From positions 1-64,000 of the forward strand of contig USAJ01000006.1 in assembly GCA_900552685.1 (NCBI GenBank): 64,000 bases of DNA. The letters are read 5' to 3'. The position numbers were made by a program, and so were the translations under genes. A model generated the notes under the pieces. It was not told the origin of the DNA, made no database searches, and worked only from the letters and a program-made list of their open reading frames with translations. The DNA is from an uncultured Collinsella sp. GTDB taxonomy: Bacteria; Actinomycetota; Coriobacteriia; Coriobacteriales; Coriobacteriaceae. Below, piece by piece: positions 8,770 to 24,940 of this stretch (position 1 is its first letter; the number at the start of each line of letters is the position of its first letter).

Positions 8770-8898
8770 GTTTTTCGGTCCCTCGACATCGGTAGCTCAA
8801 ACTGCCATGTTCTGTGATTTGCGTCGTATCGGGCACCCCGCCGTTGGGCAATAAAATTGCACCATTCGAGCAATAATTTGCGTTGACCTGCTGAAGAA

Positions 8899-8926
8899 TT
8901 GTCTCTGCCTTGTAGCGACATATAGT
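8899..8926 (+). promoter_or_regulatory. Possible galU promoter
   Basis: TTGTCT (8899-8904) and TATAGT (8921-8926) with a 16-base spacer, about 97 bases upstream of galU and after the rplL terminator. Both boxes are partial matches. Confidence 0.4.
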
Positions 8927-9022
8927 TCCAGCGGTAAGATGCTTAGGTATCGCAATTTGGTCTGCGGCTGTGTGCCGCACGCATGGGGCGCTTTTGCGCC
9001 TGCGAAAGGATCTTTGAATAAC

Positions 9023-9931
9023 ATGAAGGCAATCATCCCCGCCGCCGGTCTTGGCACGCGTTTTCTGCCTGGCACCAAGTGCACGCCCAAAGAGATGCTG
9101 CCGGTGCTCGACAAGCCCGTCATTCAGTACGTCGTCGAGGAGGCGCTCGACCCCGAGGAAGTCGACGACGCCATCATCGTTACATCTCCCGGTAAGCCCG
9201 AGCTACTGAACTACTTCCAGCCCGATCGCTCGCTCGAGAACCTGCTGCGCGAGCGCGGCAAGAACGCCTATGCCGATGCCGTCGCCCACGCTGGCGGTAT
9301 GCCGGTCGACTTCCGTTATCAGTACGAGCCCAAGGGCCTCGGCCATGCTATTCGCTCTGCTGCCGACGCCGTGGCAGGGGAGAACTTCCTGGTTCTTCTG
9401 GGCGACTACGTTGTGCCTAACCGCGACATCTGCGACAAGATGCTCGCCGTTTCCAAGGAGCACGGTGGAGCTTCGGTTATCGCCGTCGCTGCTTGCTCGC
9501 CCGAGGAAGTCAGCCGCTACGGCGTTATCGCCGGTGAGCGCGTCGGTTCGCTCGAGGGTGCCGAGGACGTTGCCGATGCAGAGCCGGGCGCTGTCTGGCG
9601 TATCGGCGGTCTGGTCGAGAAGCCCGCTCCCGAGGCGGCTCCGTCCAACCTGTACATCGTCGGTCGTTACCTGCTGAGCCCGCTGGTTATGGACCTGCTC
9701 GCCGATCAGCAGGCCGGCAAGGGCGGCGAGATTCAACTCACCGACGCCATGGCCCGTTCGCTCGACCGCGAGGCCATGTACGCTGTCGTCATCGACCCGC
9801 TCTCGGGCTACGACACCGGCACTCCCTCTGGCTGGATGGCCACCAACGCCCTCATGGCCGCAAGCGATCCTCGCTTTGCCAGCGCCTTCTGGGACGCCAT
9901 CGACGAGCGCGGCGGCTTGATGCGCAAATAA
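9023..9931 (+). CDS. galU: UTP-glucose-1-phosphate uridylyltransferase
   Basis: A 302-residue nucleotidyltransferase making UDP-glucose for cell-surface glycans. The N-terminal AAGLGTRFLPGTK signature, PKEMLPVLDKPVIQYVVEEA, and the GLVEKP region are typical. ATG 9023 follows AAAGGA at 9005-9010. It is a single-gene unit with terminators on both sides, placed between rplL and rpoB, an atypical place for this gene. Confidence 0.94.
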   Translation: MKAIIPAAGLGTRFLPGTKCTPKEMLPVLDKPVIQYVVEEALDPEEVDDAIIVTSPGKPELLNYFQPDRSLENLLRERGKNAYADAVAHAGGMPVDFRYQYEPKGLGHAIRSAADAVAGENFLVLLGDYVVPNRDICDKMLAVSKEHGGASVIAVAACSPEEVSRYGVIAGERVGSLEGAEDVADAEPGAVWRIGGLVEKPAPEAAPSNLYIVGRYLLSPLVMDLLADQQAGKGGEIQLTDAMARSLDREAMYAVVIDPLSGYDTGTPSGWMATNALMAASDPRFASAFWDAIDERGGLMRK

Positions 9932-9951
9932 GCCTTCGGGCATCGACATTT

Positions 9952-9986
9952 ACGGGCGCGGACCTCGGTTCGCGCCCGTTTTTTTA
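9952..9986 (+). terminator. Intrinsic terminator after galU
   Basis: ACGGGCGCG / CGCGCCCGT stem followed by a run of seven or more T. Confidence 0.92.
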
Positions 9987-10118
9987 TAAGAGCTTCGATT
10001 GCCGGCTCTCTGTTCACAGAAAATATATGAACAGATGTTCGATACACATACATCTACCTGCGTGTTTTCTGTCGAAAAACTTTGCTACTCCAAAAACTCA
10101 ATCGCGTCAAGGCTTTTC

Positions 10119-10146
10119 TTGCCCAACGGTCGGTACCTGATAAACT
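10119..10146 (+). promoter_or_regulatory. Possible rpoBC promoter
   Basis: TTGCCC (10119-10124) and TAAACT (10141-10146), 16-base spacer, 74 bases upstream of rpoB in the region after the galU terminator. A 7-bp dyad CTGTTCA / TGAACAG (10010-10034) lies further upstream. rpoB must be served from here, or by read-through, as it is cut off from rplJL. Confidence 0.4.
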
Positions 10147-10219
10147 ATTAGGTTGCGATAACTGGCGAAGCTATGCCTCGCCAACCCACCGAGCATTTCC
10201 GTGAAGGAGGAAAAACCTG

Positions 10220-13711
<3,492 letters not shown>

Positions 13712-13717
13712 TTGACT

Positions 13718-18193
<4,476 letters not shown>

Positions 18194-18221
18194 CTTCCAA
18201 GTACGTTAACCGTCCTTCCAA

Positions 18222-18256
18222 AGACCCGTTTCCCAACAGGGAAGCGGGTCTTTTTT
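18222..18256 (+). terminator. Intrinsic terminator after rpoC
   Basis: AGACCCGTTTCCC / GGGAAGCGGGTCT stem (one G-T pair) followed by six T, 28 bases after the rpoC stop. Confidence 0.92.
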
Positions 18257-18287
18257 GATGAGGAACGTTGCCCCGACGAGCACGTCG

Positions 18288-18424
18288 GATTCCCGGAACG
18301 GGCCGCCCGCTGTTTAAGTTTGTCGCGAGTTCCGCACGCAAAGGAAAGCACTTAATGTGCTTTCCGTCTTGCGCAGGACTGTAGAGCAGCAAACTTAAAC
18401 AGCGGGCGGCCCGTTCCGGGAATC
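18288..18424. repeat. Palindromic element B: 35-bp arms around the conserved core
   Basis: Perfect 35-base arms (18288-18322 and 18390-18424) surround a 67-base centre with TTCCGCACG, a GGAAAGCAC-TTAAT-GTGCTTTCC hairpin (18343-18365) and AGGACT. The centre matches element A at 7299-7425 but the arms share no sequence with it. It lies between the rpoC terminator and the sigma-factor gene. Confidence 0.88.
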
Positions 18425-18430
18425 TGCCCC

Positions 18431-18456
18431 CGCGCACAGAAGGGGATTCCTTTTGT
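18431..18456. repeat. Left copy of a direct repeat flanking the sigma/anti-sigma module
   Basis: CGCGCACAGAAGGGGATTCC plus TTTTGT. The second copy is at 20260-20285, with one mismatch in the first 20 bases. The pair brackets the whole sigma/anti-sigma unit. Confidence 0.75.
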
Positions 18457-18461
18457 CAAAA

Positions 18462-18491
18462 AGGGACAGGTCTATTTTGGTAGGTTTTTAC
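18462..18491. repeat. Dispersed intergenic repeat (GGGACAGGTYTATTTTGG)
   Basis: About 30 bases, AAAGGGACAGGTCTATTTTG then GTAGGTTTTT, matching in reverse complement the sequence at 57621-57652. Related shorter GGGACAG tracts are seen at about 34118, 55126 and 57247 (complement). Confidence 0.6.
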
Positions 18492-18501
18492 TGCTTGAAT
18501 T

Positions 18502-18530
18502 TGAAACATTCCGTTCGGTCAAAGCGTATC
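18502..18530 (+). promoter_or_regulatory. ECF-type autoregulatory promoter
   Basis: TGAAAC (18502-18507), a 17-base spacer, and CGTATC (18525-18530), 48 bases upstream of the sigma-factor start. This closely resembles the TGAAAC / CGTA promoter class used by SigW/SigE-type ECF factors, so the downstream sigma factor probably transcribes its own operon. Confidence 0.72.
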
Positions 18531-18578
18531 TATGGTGAGGGCCTCAGCAAGAAACATCAGCATCACCGGGAGGTGATT

Positions 18579-19097
18579 ATGGAAGAACAAGCATTTAGAC
18601 AGGCGGTCGAAGATCACCGGGATGTCGTGTTTCGGATCGCATTGACGTACCTGCGCGATTGTGCCGACGCCGACGATGTTGCCCAGGATGTCTTTCTTAA
18701 GCTGCTTAAAAGCGATGGACATTTTGAGAGTTGGGAGCATCTTCGCCGCTGGCTTATCCGGGTCACGATCAATGAATGCAAATCTCTCTTTCGAAAGCCA
18801 TGGAGGCGCGTGGAGGATATTGAGAACCTGGCAGATTCGCTCTCGGCGGCGCAGGATGAGACCAAGGCGGTCCTGTCAGACGTTATGCGACTTCCGGAGC
18901 GATTCCGTGTTCCCATCGTGCTCTATTACTATCTGGGCTTTTCGACCTCAGAGATTGCCGAGTTGTTGCATGTACCAGCCGCGACCGTTCGAACGCGTTT
19001 GGCTCGCGGCAGATCGAAGCTCAAGTTCATCCTAGAGGAGGGCGACCGTGAAATCCAATCAAATCAAGCAGGCCTTCGAGTCCATCCAAGCCGATAG
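18579..19097 (+). CDS. ECF-type sigma-70 family RNA polymerase sigma factor
   Basis: 172 residues. Region 2 (VVFRIALTYLRDCADADDVAQDVFLKLL) and region 4 (LPERFRVPIVLYYYLGFSTSEIAELL, then AATVRTRLARGRSKLK) are separated by a short linker, with no regions 1 or 3: the ECF arrangement. ATG 18579 is preceded by GGGAGGTG; longer in-frame starts run through the upstream promoter and are unlikely. The 3' end overlaps the next gene by 50 bases, implying translational coupling to its putative anti-sigma partner. Confidence 0.9.
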   Translation: MEEQAFRQAVEDHRDVVFRIALTYLRDCADADDVAQDVFLKLLKSDGHFESWEHLRRWLIRVTINECKSLFRKPWRRVEDIENLADSLSAAQDETKAVLSDVMRLPERFRVPIVLYYYLGFSTSEIAELLHVPAATVRTRLARGRSKLKFILEEGDREIQSNQAGLRVHPSR

Positions 19098-20124
19098 CGA
19101 TCTTGCAGATCGCGTCCTAAATACCGCTGCGGGTGAGCCGCTTCATCGAAAGGGTCACGCGAAACCTCTGTATGTTGCCGTGATCGGATGTCTTGCCGGA
19201 GTGCTGGCGACCGGAGGGGTCGCCTACGCCGTTGTCAATTTCGGCTATTTTGCCTCAGCCTGGGGAAACCACGGCAATGGGGATTCCATTACCTGGACCA
19301 ACGGTGGCTCATCGGGGACTAAATACACCTACACCAGAGAGTTTGGTGATGGTATCGCGCCCCAAAGCTTGGAGAGTTCAGTACAGAAGGTCAATCTGTC
19401 CGTCGAGGGCAACGGCTATACACTCGACATTCATGATATGGCTATCGATAAAAACGGTTGCGGTGCTGTGACGTTTACGCTATCCAATCCAAATGGAGTT
19501 AACTGCTACAAGCCGGCAGCAGAGATCGGCGAACTTGTTCTTTATGGTGAAGAAGAACAAGGCATCGGCACGCCCAGCATGAACTTCGGCGAGGAATGGG
19601 CTGACACACGCTGCACCATTGATAAAGACACATCAAGCGATACTGTCATTAATGGCACGATGTACTTTGCTTCTATGGATCGCGAGCGAGGTTTTCAACA
19701 TGCGGTCACCTGGAATATCTCGTGGACCGAGGGCGAAGGCGAGGATGCGAAGCCGTTCGAGGCATCGACGCCCGAGTTTAGCGTTGGAGCGTACGTCGAT
19801 ACAAAGGAACTCCGCTCCGATGACTCGCCTCTCGAGATCAGCCCGTTTTCTATCCAGACACACATCGATGATCTGGGCATTGACGCAGTTGATAATAAGC
19901 TGACCGTCAGCTACAAGGATGGATCGGAGCAGATTATCGAAGATGACGACGCAGGGGTGTCCAACTTATATTTTTCTTATGCGCGCAATAGCGGAGAGAA
20001 CATCTGGCTGCCAACGAAGTTGATCGATGTCGACCAAGTGGTCTCGGTAACCCTTGAGGGCACGAGATACACATCAGCAGGAGAGACCGAAACAGAAGTA
20101 CCCTTTGCCATCGTCTATTCGTAA
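19048..20124 (+). CDS. Membrane-anchored putative anti-sigma factor with DUF4179-like ectodomain
   Basis: 358 residues from GTG 19048, inside the 3' end of the sigma gene. About 40 cytoplasmic residues, short for a sigma-binding domain, precede one transmembrane helix (PLYVAVIGCLAGVLATGGVA). A roughly 290-residue beta-rich exterior domain follows, resembling those of Firmicutes/Actinobacteria anti-sigma proteins. The anti-sigma role rests on gene order, overlap and topology, not on a recognised zinc anti-sigma motif. Lower GC than the flanking ribosomal genes suggests a different history. Confidence 0.75.
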   Translation: MKSNQIKQAFESIQADSDLADRVLNTAAGEPLHRKGHAKPLYVAVIGCLAGVLATGGVAYAVVNFGYFASAWGNHGNGDSITWTNGGSSGTKYTYTREFGDGIAPQSLESSVQKVNLSVEGNGYTLDIHDMAIDKNGCGAVTFTLSNPNGVNCYKPAAEIGELVLYGEEEQGIGTPSMNFGEEWADTRCTIDKDTSSDTVINGTMYFASMDRERGFQHAVTWNISWTEGEGEDAKPFEASTPEFSVGAYVDTKELRSDDSPLEISPFSIQTHIDDLGIDAVDNKLTVSYKDGSEQIIEDDDAGVSNLYFSYARNSGENIWLPTKLIDVDQVVSVTLEGTRYTSAGETETEVPFAIVYS

Positions 20125-20131
20125 GATTTGG

Positions 20132-20164
20132 GGCCGCTTCCTACTAGGGGAAGCGGCCTCTTTT
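20132..20164 (+). terminator. Intrinsic terminator after the anti-sigma gene
   Basis: GGCCGCTTCC / GGAAGCGGCC stem followed by TCTTTT, eight bases after the stop codon. Confidence 0.88.
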
Positions 20165-20259
20165 GCGGTAAATGGGCGGTTAAAGCGAGCGGTATTCGTC
20201 TGAATTTCGGAAGTATGCGGCAAAATCTTGATAGGCCGCCCGGGCCGGGGATCCACCAC

Positions 20260-20285
20260 CGCGCACAGGAGGGGATTCCATTTGT
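20260..20285. repeat. Right copy of the direct repeat flanking the sigma/anti-sigma module
   Basis: CGCGCACAGGAGGGGATTCC plus ATTTGT, the partner of 18431-18456. Similarity extends weakly to a GC-rich stretch just upstream of both copies. Confidence 0.75.
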
Positions 20286-20314
20286 GTAGGCTTTGCGGAA
20301 ATATGCTTATTTTA

Positions 20315-20334
20315 GGATACGCCCGGCGGCGTGG
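20315..20334 (+). promoter_or_regulatory. Partial copy of a motif found upstream of ribosomal protein genes
   Basis: GGATACGCCCGGCGGCGTGG resembles the better conserved copies at 49053-49076 and 50918-50941. Here it lies within a larger dyad (TAGGATACG 20312-20320 with CGTATCCTA at 20361-20369) surrounding the likely rpsL promoter. Confidence 0.4.
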
Positions 20335-20338
20335 TCTG

Positions 20339-20367
20339 TTGACGGCACAGCTAACGCCACGTATCCT
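20339..20367 (+). promoter_or_regulatory. Probable str operon promoter
   Basis: TTGACG (20339-20344), a 17-base spacer and TATCCT (20362-20367), 93 bases upstream of rpsL. Confidence 0.6.
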
Positions 20368-20460
20368 ATCGAACTGCGTGTTTCGTAGGGGGATGCTGAC
20401 CCCTCGATTCAAGCCGTTGCACTTTACAGAAAGCTGGAATCATTCGAGAAGGAGTACGCT

Positions 20461-20838
20461 TTGCCTACTATTAACCAGCTGGTTCGCCAGGGCCGTCGTT
20501 CCGTGCCCAAGAAGTCCAAGAACGCTGCTCTGCAGCACAACTCCCAGAAGCGCGGCGTGTGCACCCGCGTCTTCACCACGAGCCCCAAGAAGCCGAACTC
20601 GGCTCTTCGTAAGGTTGCCCGTGTTCGCCTCGTCAACGGCATCGAAGTTACTGCTTACATCCCGGGTGAGGGCCACAACCTGCAGGAGCACTCTATCGTG
20701 CTCGTCCGCGGCGGTCGTGTCCGTGACCTCCCTGGTGTCCGTTATCACGTCATCCGTGGCGCCTACGACGCTGCTCCGGTTCAGAACCGTATGCAGGCCC
20801 GTTCCAAGTACGGTGCTAAGCGCCCTAAGGCTAAATAA
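20461..20838 (+). CDS. rpsL: 30S ribosomal protein S12
   Basis: 125 residues from a TTG start with GAGAAGGAG eight bases upstream. The decoding-centre loops TSPKKPNSALRKVA and GEGHNLQEHS are unaltered, including the lysines associated with streptomycin response. First gene of the str operon. Confidence 0.98.
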   Translation: MPTINQLVRQGRRSVPKKSKNAALQHNSQKRGVCTRVFTTSPKKPNSALRKVARVRLVNGIEVTAYIPGEGHNLQEHSIVLVRGGRVRDLPGVRYHVIRGAYDAAPVQNRMQARSKYGAKRPKAK

Positions 20839-20911
20839 GCCAGATAACGTTTTGATACTTTCGCCGTGTGCCGCCTAAGCGCCGCACGGTAGACACTTAA
20901 GGAGATTTCAC

Positions 20912-21385
20912 ATGCCGCGTCGTGCAGCAGCTAATCGTCGTGAGGTTCAGCCTGACGCCGTTTACAACAACCGCCTGGTGACTCAGCTCATCAACAAGGT
21001 CCTTCTTGACGGCAAGAAGGCCACCGCTGAGCGCATCGTTTACACCGCTTTCGAGATCGTTGCCGAGAAGTCCGAGGGTGGCGACGCTCTCGCTACCTTC
21101 AAGAAGGCTATGGACAACGTCAAGCCCACGCTCGAGGTTAAGCCCAAGCGTGTCGGTGGCGCTACCTATCAGGTCCCGATGGAGGTCAACTCCCGTCGTT
21201 CCACCGCTCTGGGTATCCGCTGGATCGTCAACTTCTCCCGCGCTCGCAAGGAGAAGACCATGGCCGAGCGTCTCGCCAACGAGATCCTCGACGCTTCCAA
21301 CGGCCTGGGCGCTTCCGTCAAGAAGCGTGAGGACGTCTTCAAGATGGCCGAGGCCAACCGCGCGTTCTCTCACTATCGTTGGTAA
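20912..21385 (+). CDS. rpsG: 30S ribosomal protein S7
   Basis: 157 residues, full-length primary 16S rRNA binder of the small-subunit head. MPRRAAANRREVQPD and the C-terminal FSHYRW are family-typical. AAGGAG precedes the start; fusA begins 19 bases after the stop. Confidence 0.98.
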   Translation: MPRRAAANRREVQPDAVYNNRLVTQLINKVLLDGKKATAERIVYTAFEIVAEKSEGGDALATFKKAMDNVKPTLEVKPKRVGGATYQVPMEVNSRRSTALGIRWIVNFSRARKEKTMAERLANEILDASNGLGASVKKREDVFKMAEANRAFSHYRW

Positions 21386-21404
21386 GTTAAGGTAAGGAAC
21401 TAAC

Positions 21405-23504
21405 ATGGCTAAGCCTAAGTACAAGCTTTCCGATACCCGTAACATCGGCATCATGGCCCACATCGATGCCGGTAAGACCACCACGACCGAGCGTATTCTT
21501 TACTACACCGGTAAGACCCACAAGATCGGTGAGGTCCATGAGGGCGCTGCCACCATGGACTGGATGGTTCAGGAGCAGGAGCGCGGCGTAACCATTACCT
21601 CCGCTGCTACCACGTGCTTCTGGAAGAAGGACGGTACCGACTACCGCATCCAGATCATCGACACCCCGGGCCACGTTGACTTCACCGCCGAGGTCGAGCG
21701 CTGCCTGCGCGTCCTCGATGGCGCTGTCGCCGTTTTCGACGCCGTTGCCGGCGTTCAGCCCCAGTCTGAGACCGTTTGGCGTCAGGCTTCTACCTTCAAC
21801 GTCCCCCGCATCGCCTTCATCAACAAGTATGACCGCGTGGGCGCTGACTTCTTCAACGCTATCGAGACCATGAAGGATCGTCTCGACGCCAACGCCGTGG
21901 CCGCTCAGGTCCCGATGGGCGCCGAGGACAACTTCTGGGGTGTCATCGACCTCGTCACCATGACTGCTTGGGACTTCAAGGCCGACGACAAGGGCATGAC
22001 CTACCCCGAGCCGATGGACGAGATCCCGGCTGAGTTTGCCGACATCGCTGCCACCAAGCGCGAGGAGCTCCTCGACGCTGCTGCCAGCTTTGACGACGAG
22101 CTCATGGAGAAGATCCTCATGGAGGAGGACTTCACCGTCGAGGAGCTCAAGGCTGCTCTGCGCAAGGGCGTTCTGGCCAACGAGCTCAACCTCGTCTTCG
22201 TGGGTTCCGCCTACAAGAACAAGGGCGTTCAGGAGCTGCTCGACGCTGTCGTCGACTACCTGCCCAGCCCGCTCGACGTTGAGGCCGTCACCGGTACCGA
22301 TCCGGACACCGGCGAGGAGATTCAGCGTCATCCTTCCTTCGACGAGCCCTTCTCCGGCCTGGTCTTCAAGATCATGACCGACCCGTTCGTCGGTAAGCTC
22401 ACCTATGTCCGCGTTTACTCCGGCCGTGCCGAGTCCGGCTCCTACGTGGTCAACGCTTCCAACGGTCAGCGCGAGCGCCTCGGCCGCATCCTCGAGATGA
22501 ACGCCGCCGAGCGTATCGACCGTGACGACGCTGCCGCCGGCGACATCGTCGCTTGCGTCGGCTTCAAGAACTCCACCACCGGCGACACCCTGTGCGCCGA
22601 GGGCAAGGAGATCGTCCTCGAGAAGATCGAGTTCGCTAAGCCCGTTATCGACGTTGCCATCGAGCCCAAGACCAAGGCCGAGCAGGACAAGATGTCCCTT
22701 GCTCTGACCAAGCTCGCCGAGGAGGACCCGACCTTCCAGGTGTCCACCAACCACGAGACCGGCCAGACCATCATCGCCGGCATGGGCGAGCTGCACCTCG
22801 AGATCATCGTCGACCGTCTGCTCCGCGAGTTCAAGGTTGACGCTAACGTCGGTAAGCCCCAGGTTGCCTACCGCGAGACCGCTGGTCACGACGTCGAGAA
22901 GGCTGAGGGCAAGTTCGTCCGTCAGTCCGGCGGTCGCGGTCAGTACGGCCACGCCGTCATCAAGCTCGAGAAGATGGAGGAGGGCTTCGGCTACGAGTTC
23001 GTCAACGCTATCGTCGGCGGCGTCGTGCCCAAGGAGTACATCCCGTCCATCGACAAGGGCATCCAGGAGGCCCTGAACACCGGTGTTATCGCCGGCTTCC
23101 CGGTCCTCGACGTTAAGGTCACCCTGTTCGACGGTTCTTACCACGAGGTCGACTCCTCCGAGGCCGCCTTCAAGATCGCCGGTTCCATGGCTATCAAGGA
23201 CGCCCTCAAGAAGTCCGATCCGCAGCTGCTCGAGCCGATCATGGCTGTCGAGGTCGAGACCCCCGAGCAGTACATGGGCGACGTTATGGGCAACCTCTCC
23301 GGTCGCCGCGGCAAGATCGAGGGCATGGAGGATCGCAAGAACAGCAAGCTCATCCGTGCCAAGGTGCCGCTGGGCGAGATGTTCGGTTACGCTACCGACC
23401 TTCGCTCCCAGACCCAGGGCCGTGCATCCTACACGATGCAGTTCGACTCTTATGAGCCCGCGCCCAAGTCCATTGTGGACGAGGTCATGAGCAAGAACGC
23501 CTAA
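21405..23504 (+). CDS. fusA: Elongation factor G
   Basis: 699-residue translocase GTPase. AHIDAGKTTTTERILYY (P-loop), RGVTITSAATTC (switch I), DTPGHVDFTAEVERCL (DxxG) and NKYDR (NKxD, here NKYD) are visible, followed by domains II-V. Followed by rpsJ rather than tuf, which is absent from this str operon. Confidence 0.98.
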   Translation: MAKPKYKLSDTRNIGIMAHIDAGKTTTTERILYYTGKTHKIGEVHEGAATMDWMVQEQERGVTITSAATTCFWKKDGTDYRIQIIDTPGHVDFTAEVERCLRVLDGAVAVFDAVAGVQPQSETVWRQASTFNVPRIAFINKYDRVGADFFNAIETMKDRLDANAVAAQVPMGAEDNFWGVIDLVTMTAWDFKADDKGMTYPEPMDEIPAEFADIAATKREELLDAAASFDDELMEKILMEEDFTVEELKAALRKGVLANELNLVFVGSAYKNKGVQELLDAVVDYLPSPLDVEAVTGTDPDTGEEIQRHPSFDEPFSGLVFKIMTDPFVGKLTYVRVYSGRAESGSYVVNASNGQRERLGRILEMNAAERIDRDDAAAGDIVACVGFKNSTTGDTLCAEGKEIVLEKIEFAKPVIDVAIEPKTKAEQDKMSLALTKLAEEDPTFQVSTNHETGQTIIAGMGELHLEIIVDRLLREFKVDANVGKPQVAYRETAGHDVEKAEGKFVRQSGGRGQYGHAVIKLEKMEEGFGYEFVNAIVGGVVPKEYIPSIDKGIQEALNTGVIAGFPVLDVKVTLFDGSYHEVDSSEAAFKIAGSMAIKDALKKSDPQLLEPIMAVEVETPEQYMGDVMGNLSGRRGKIEGMEDRKNSKLIRAKVPLGEMFGYATDLRSQTQGRASYTMQFDSYEPAPKSIVDEVMSKNA

Positions 23505-23564
23505 GTTCGAGCTCCCTGTTACGTAATCCGCGAGAACATCTCTCGCACTCTTTGGAGGTTTAAG

Positions 23565-23873
23565 TTGGCTACCCAGAAGATCCGCATTCGCCTCAAGGGC
23601 TATGATCACGAGGTCGTCGATCAGTCCGCGAAGCTCATCGTTGAGACCGCTCAGAAGACCGGCGCTCGCGTTTCCGGTCCTGTCCCCCTGCCCACCGAGC
23701 GCAACCTGTACACGGTTATCCGCTCGCCGCACGTGAACAAGGACTCCCGTGAGCAGTTCGAGATGCGCACCCACAAGCGCCTCATCGACATCCTCGACCC
23801 CACCTCGGGCACCGTTGATTCGCTCATGCGTCTCGACCTCCCCGCTGGCGTCGACATCGACATCAAGCTCTAA
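23565..23873 (+). CDS. rpsJ: 30S ribosomal protein S10
   Basis: 102 residues from TTG 23565 with GGAGG six bases upstream. IRIRLKGYDHEVVDQSA and PLPTERNLYTVIRSPHVNKD are diagnostic; S10 (NusE) also acts in antitermination. It normally opens the S10 operon, but here it is attached to fusA and separated by about 25 kb from rplC. Confidence 0.97.
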   Translation: MATQKIRIRLKGYDHEVVDQSAKLIVETAQKTGARVSGPVPLPTERNLYTVIRSPHVNKDSREQFEMRTHKRLIDILDPTSGTVDSLMRLDLPAGVDIDIKL

Positions 23874-23893
23874 GCGATATCGCTCATAGCTTA

Positions 23894-23931
23894 AAGAGCC
23901 CCGCTGCCATTACGGTAGCGGGGCTCTTTTG
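23894..23931 (+). terminator. Intrinsic terminator after rpsJ
   Basis: AGAGCCCCGCTGCC / GGTAGCGGGGCTCT stem ending in TTTT. It closes the str operon and demonstrates that rpsJ is not linked to an S10 operon here. Confidence 0.93.
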
Positions 23932-23987
23932 TTTGAATGATGGTTTGGACTGCCGGGTAATGCTGCCGAGCCGACGGCTGCGGCGAC

Positions 23988-24764
23988 CTATTCGCTCAAG
24001 GGGCGCAGCGATGCCTCCTCAAAATGGAAGGATCGAAAGCCGTCTTCCGTTTCGATGCACGCGCGACCAAAGGCATCGACGGTTTTAAAGACACCTCGTG
24101 CCAGCTCGTCTCCAGCGGGGGAGCGGGCGATAACGTGTTCCCCAATCCAATTGAGGTGTGCGATATATTCGTCGTGGACGGGCGCGAGCGGTCCGGCGTT
24201 TTCTTCCATGGCGTTGAGCAGATCTGCCCACGTGTCCACGGCGTTTACGACGGTGTGATAGACCTCTTTGAGTAACACATCGACGGCGGGAACGTTCTCG
24301 TTGAGATCCGAGAGGCCAATTGCCGCCAGGCCGCCATCGGGCACCTCTTGGGGCGTGTAGTTCACATTGACGCCAATGCCACAGACCGCAAAGGGGTTGC
24401 CTTCGTTATCGCGTGCGGCCTCGACCAGAATGCCGCCGAGCTTGCGTCCTCGCGCGACCAGGTCATTGGGCCATTTGAGGCCAATCTCGTTTGCAAGACC
24501 CTGCTTTTCGAGCGCCTCGAGCACTGCTAGGCCGCTGACGGCGGCAAGACCAGAGAACTTTGCAGGATTAACGCGTGGACGCAGGACAATCGAAAGCAAT
24601 AGGTTACCAGCGGTTGAATCCCATTTGTGGCCGCGCCGACCGCGTCCTGCTGTCTGAGCCCGGGCGGCAAGTCCTGTGCCGTGCGGCGCTCCTTGTTTTC
24701 CTGCTTCGAGCAGGTCATCGTTGGTCGATCCGGTTACGTCGACTATCGTTAATTTGGCATCCAT
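23988..24764 (-). CDS. birA: Biotin-[acetyl-CoA-carboxylase] ligase, monofunctional
   Basis: 258 residues. VTGSTNDDL, AARAQTAGRGRRGHKW (biotinyl-AMP loop), GLKWPNDLV and KLGGILVEA are the ligase signatures, followed by the small C-terminal domain. The N-terminal DNA-binding domain of bifunctional BirA is absent. The start is the ATG at 24764, with GGAGG on the minus strand (24776-24780). It is divergent from the fatty-acid operon whose biotin carrier AccB it presumably modifies. Confidence 0.93.
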   Translation of the reverse strand: MDAKLTIVDVTGSTNDDLLEAGKQGAPHGTGLAARAQTAGRGRRGHKWDSTAGNLLLSIVLRPRVNPAKFSGLAAVSGLAVLEALEKQGLANEIGLKWPNDLVARGRKLGGILVEAARDNEGNPFAVCGIGVNVNYTPQEVPDGGLAAIGLSDLNENVPAVDVLLKEVYHTVVNAVDTWADLLNAMEENAGPLAPVHDEYIAHLNWIGEHVIARSPAGDELARGVFKTVDAFGRACIETEDGFRSFHFEEASLRPLSE

Positions 24765-24861
24765 AACGGCTGCTACCTCCTTAATGGATAAGTGAATAAC
24801 GCAATGGTGTCGAGAGACAGACACAATGTGAAGCCTTTGTCGCATTTGGCCAATTTAATGT

Positions 24862-24924
24862 TAACACGTCAACAACGTCTGAAATGCGCTATCCTCTCTT
24901 AGTCGATGTAAACACGTCAACAAC
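24862..24924. promoter_or_regulatory. Paired operator-like direct repeats between birA and fabH
   Basis: TAACACGTCAACAAC (24862-24876) and AAACACGTCAACAAC (24910-24924), 14 of 15 bases identical and 48 bases apart. They flank a -10-like TATCCT (24890-24895). The second copy ends just before the fabH ribosome site. A regulator of lipid synthesis probably binds here; none is identified. Confidence 0.55.
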
Positions 24925-24940
24925 CCAAAGGAGGTTAGTG

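Noticed and set aside
21387..23774. A 795-codon minus-strand frame opposite fusA and rpsJ
   Set aside because: Same antisense artefact; fusA and rpsJ are certain.
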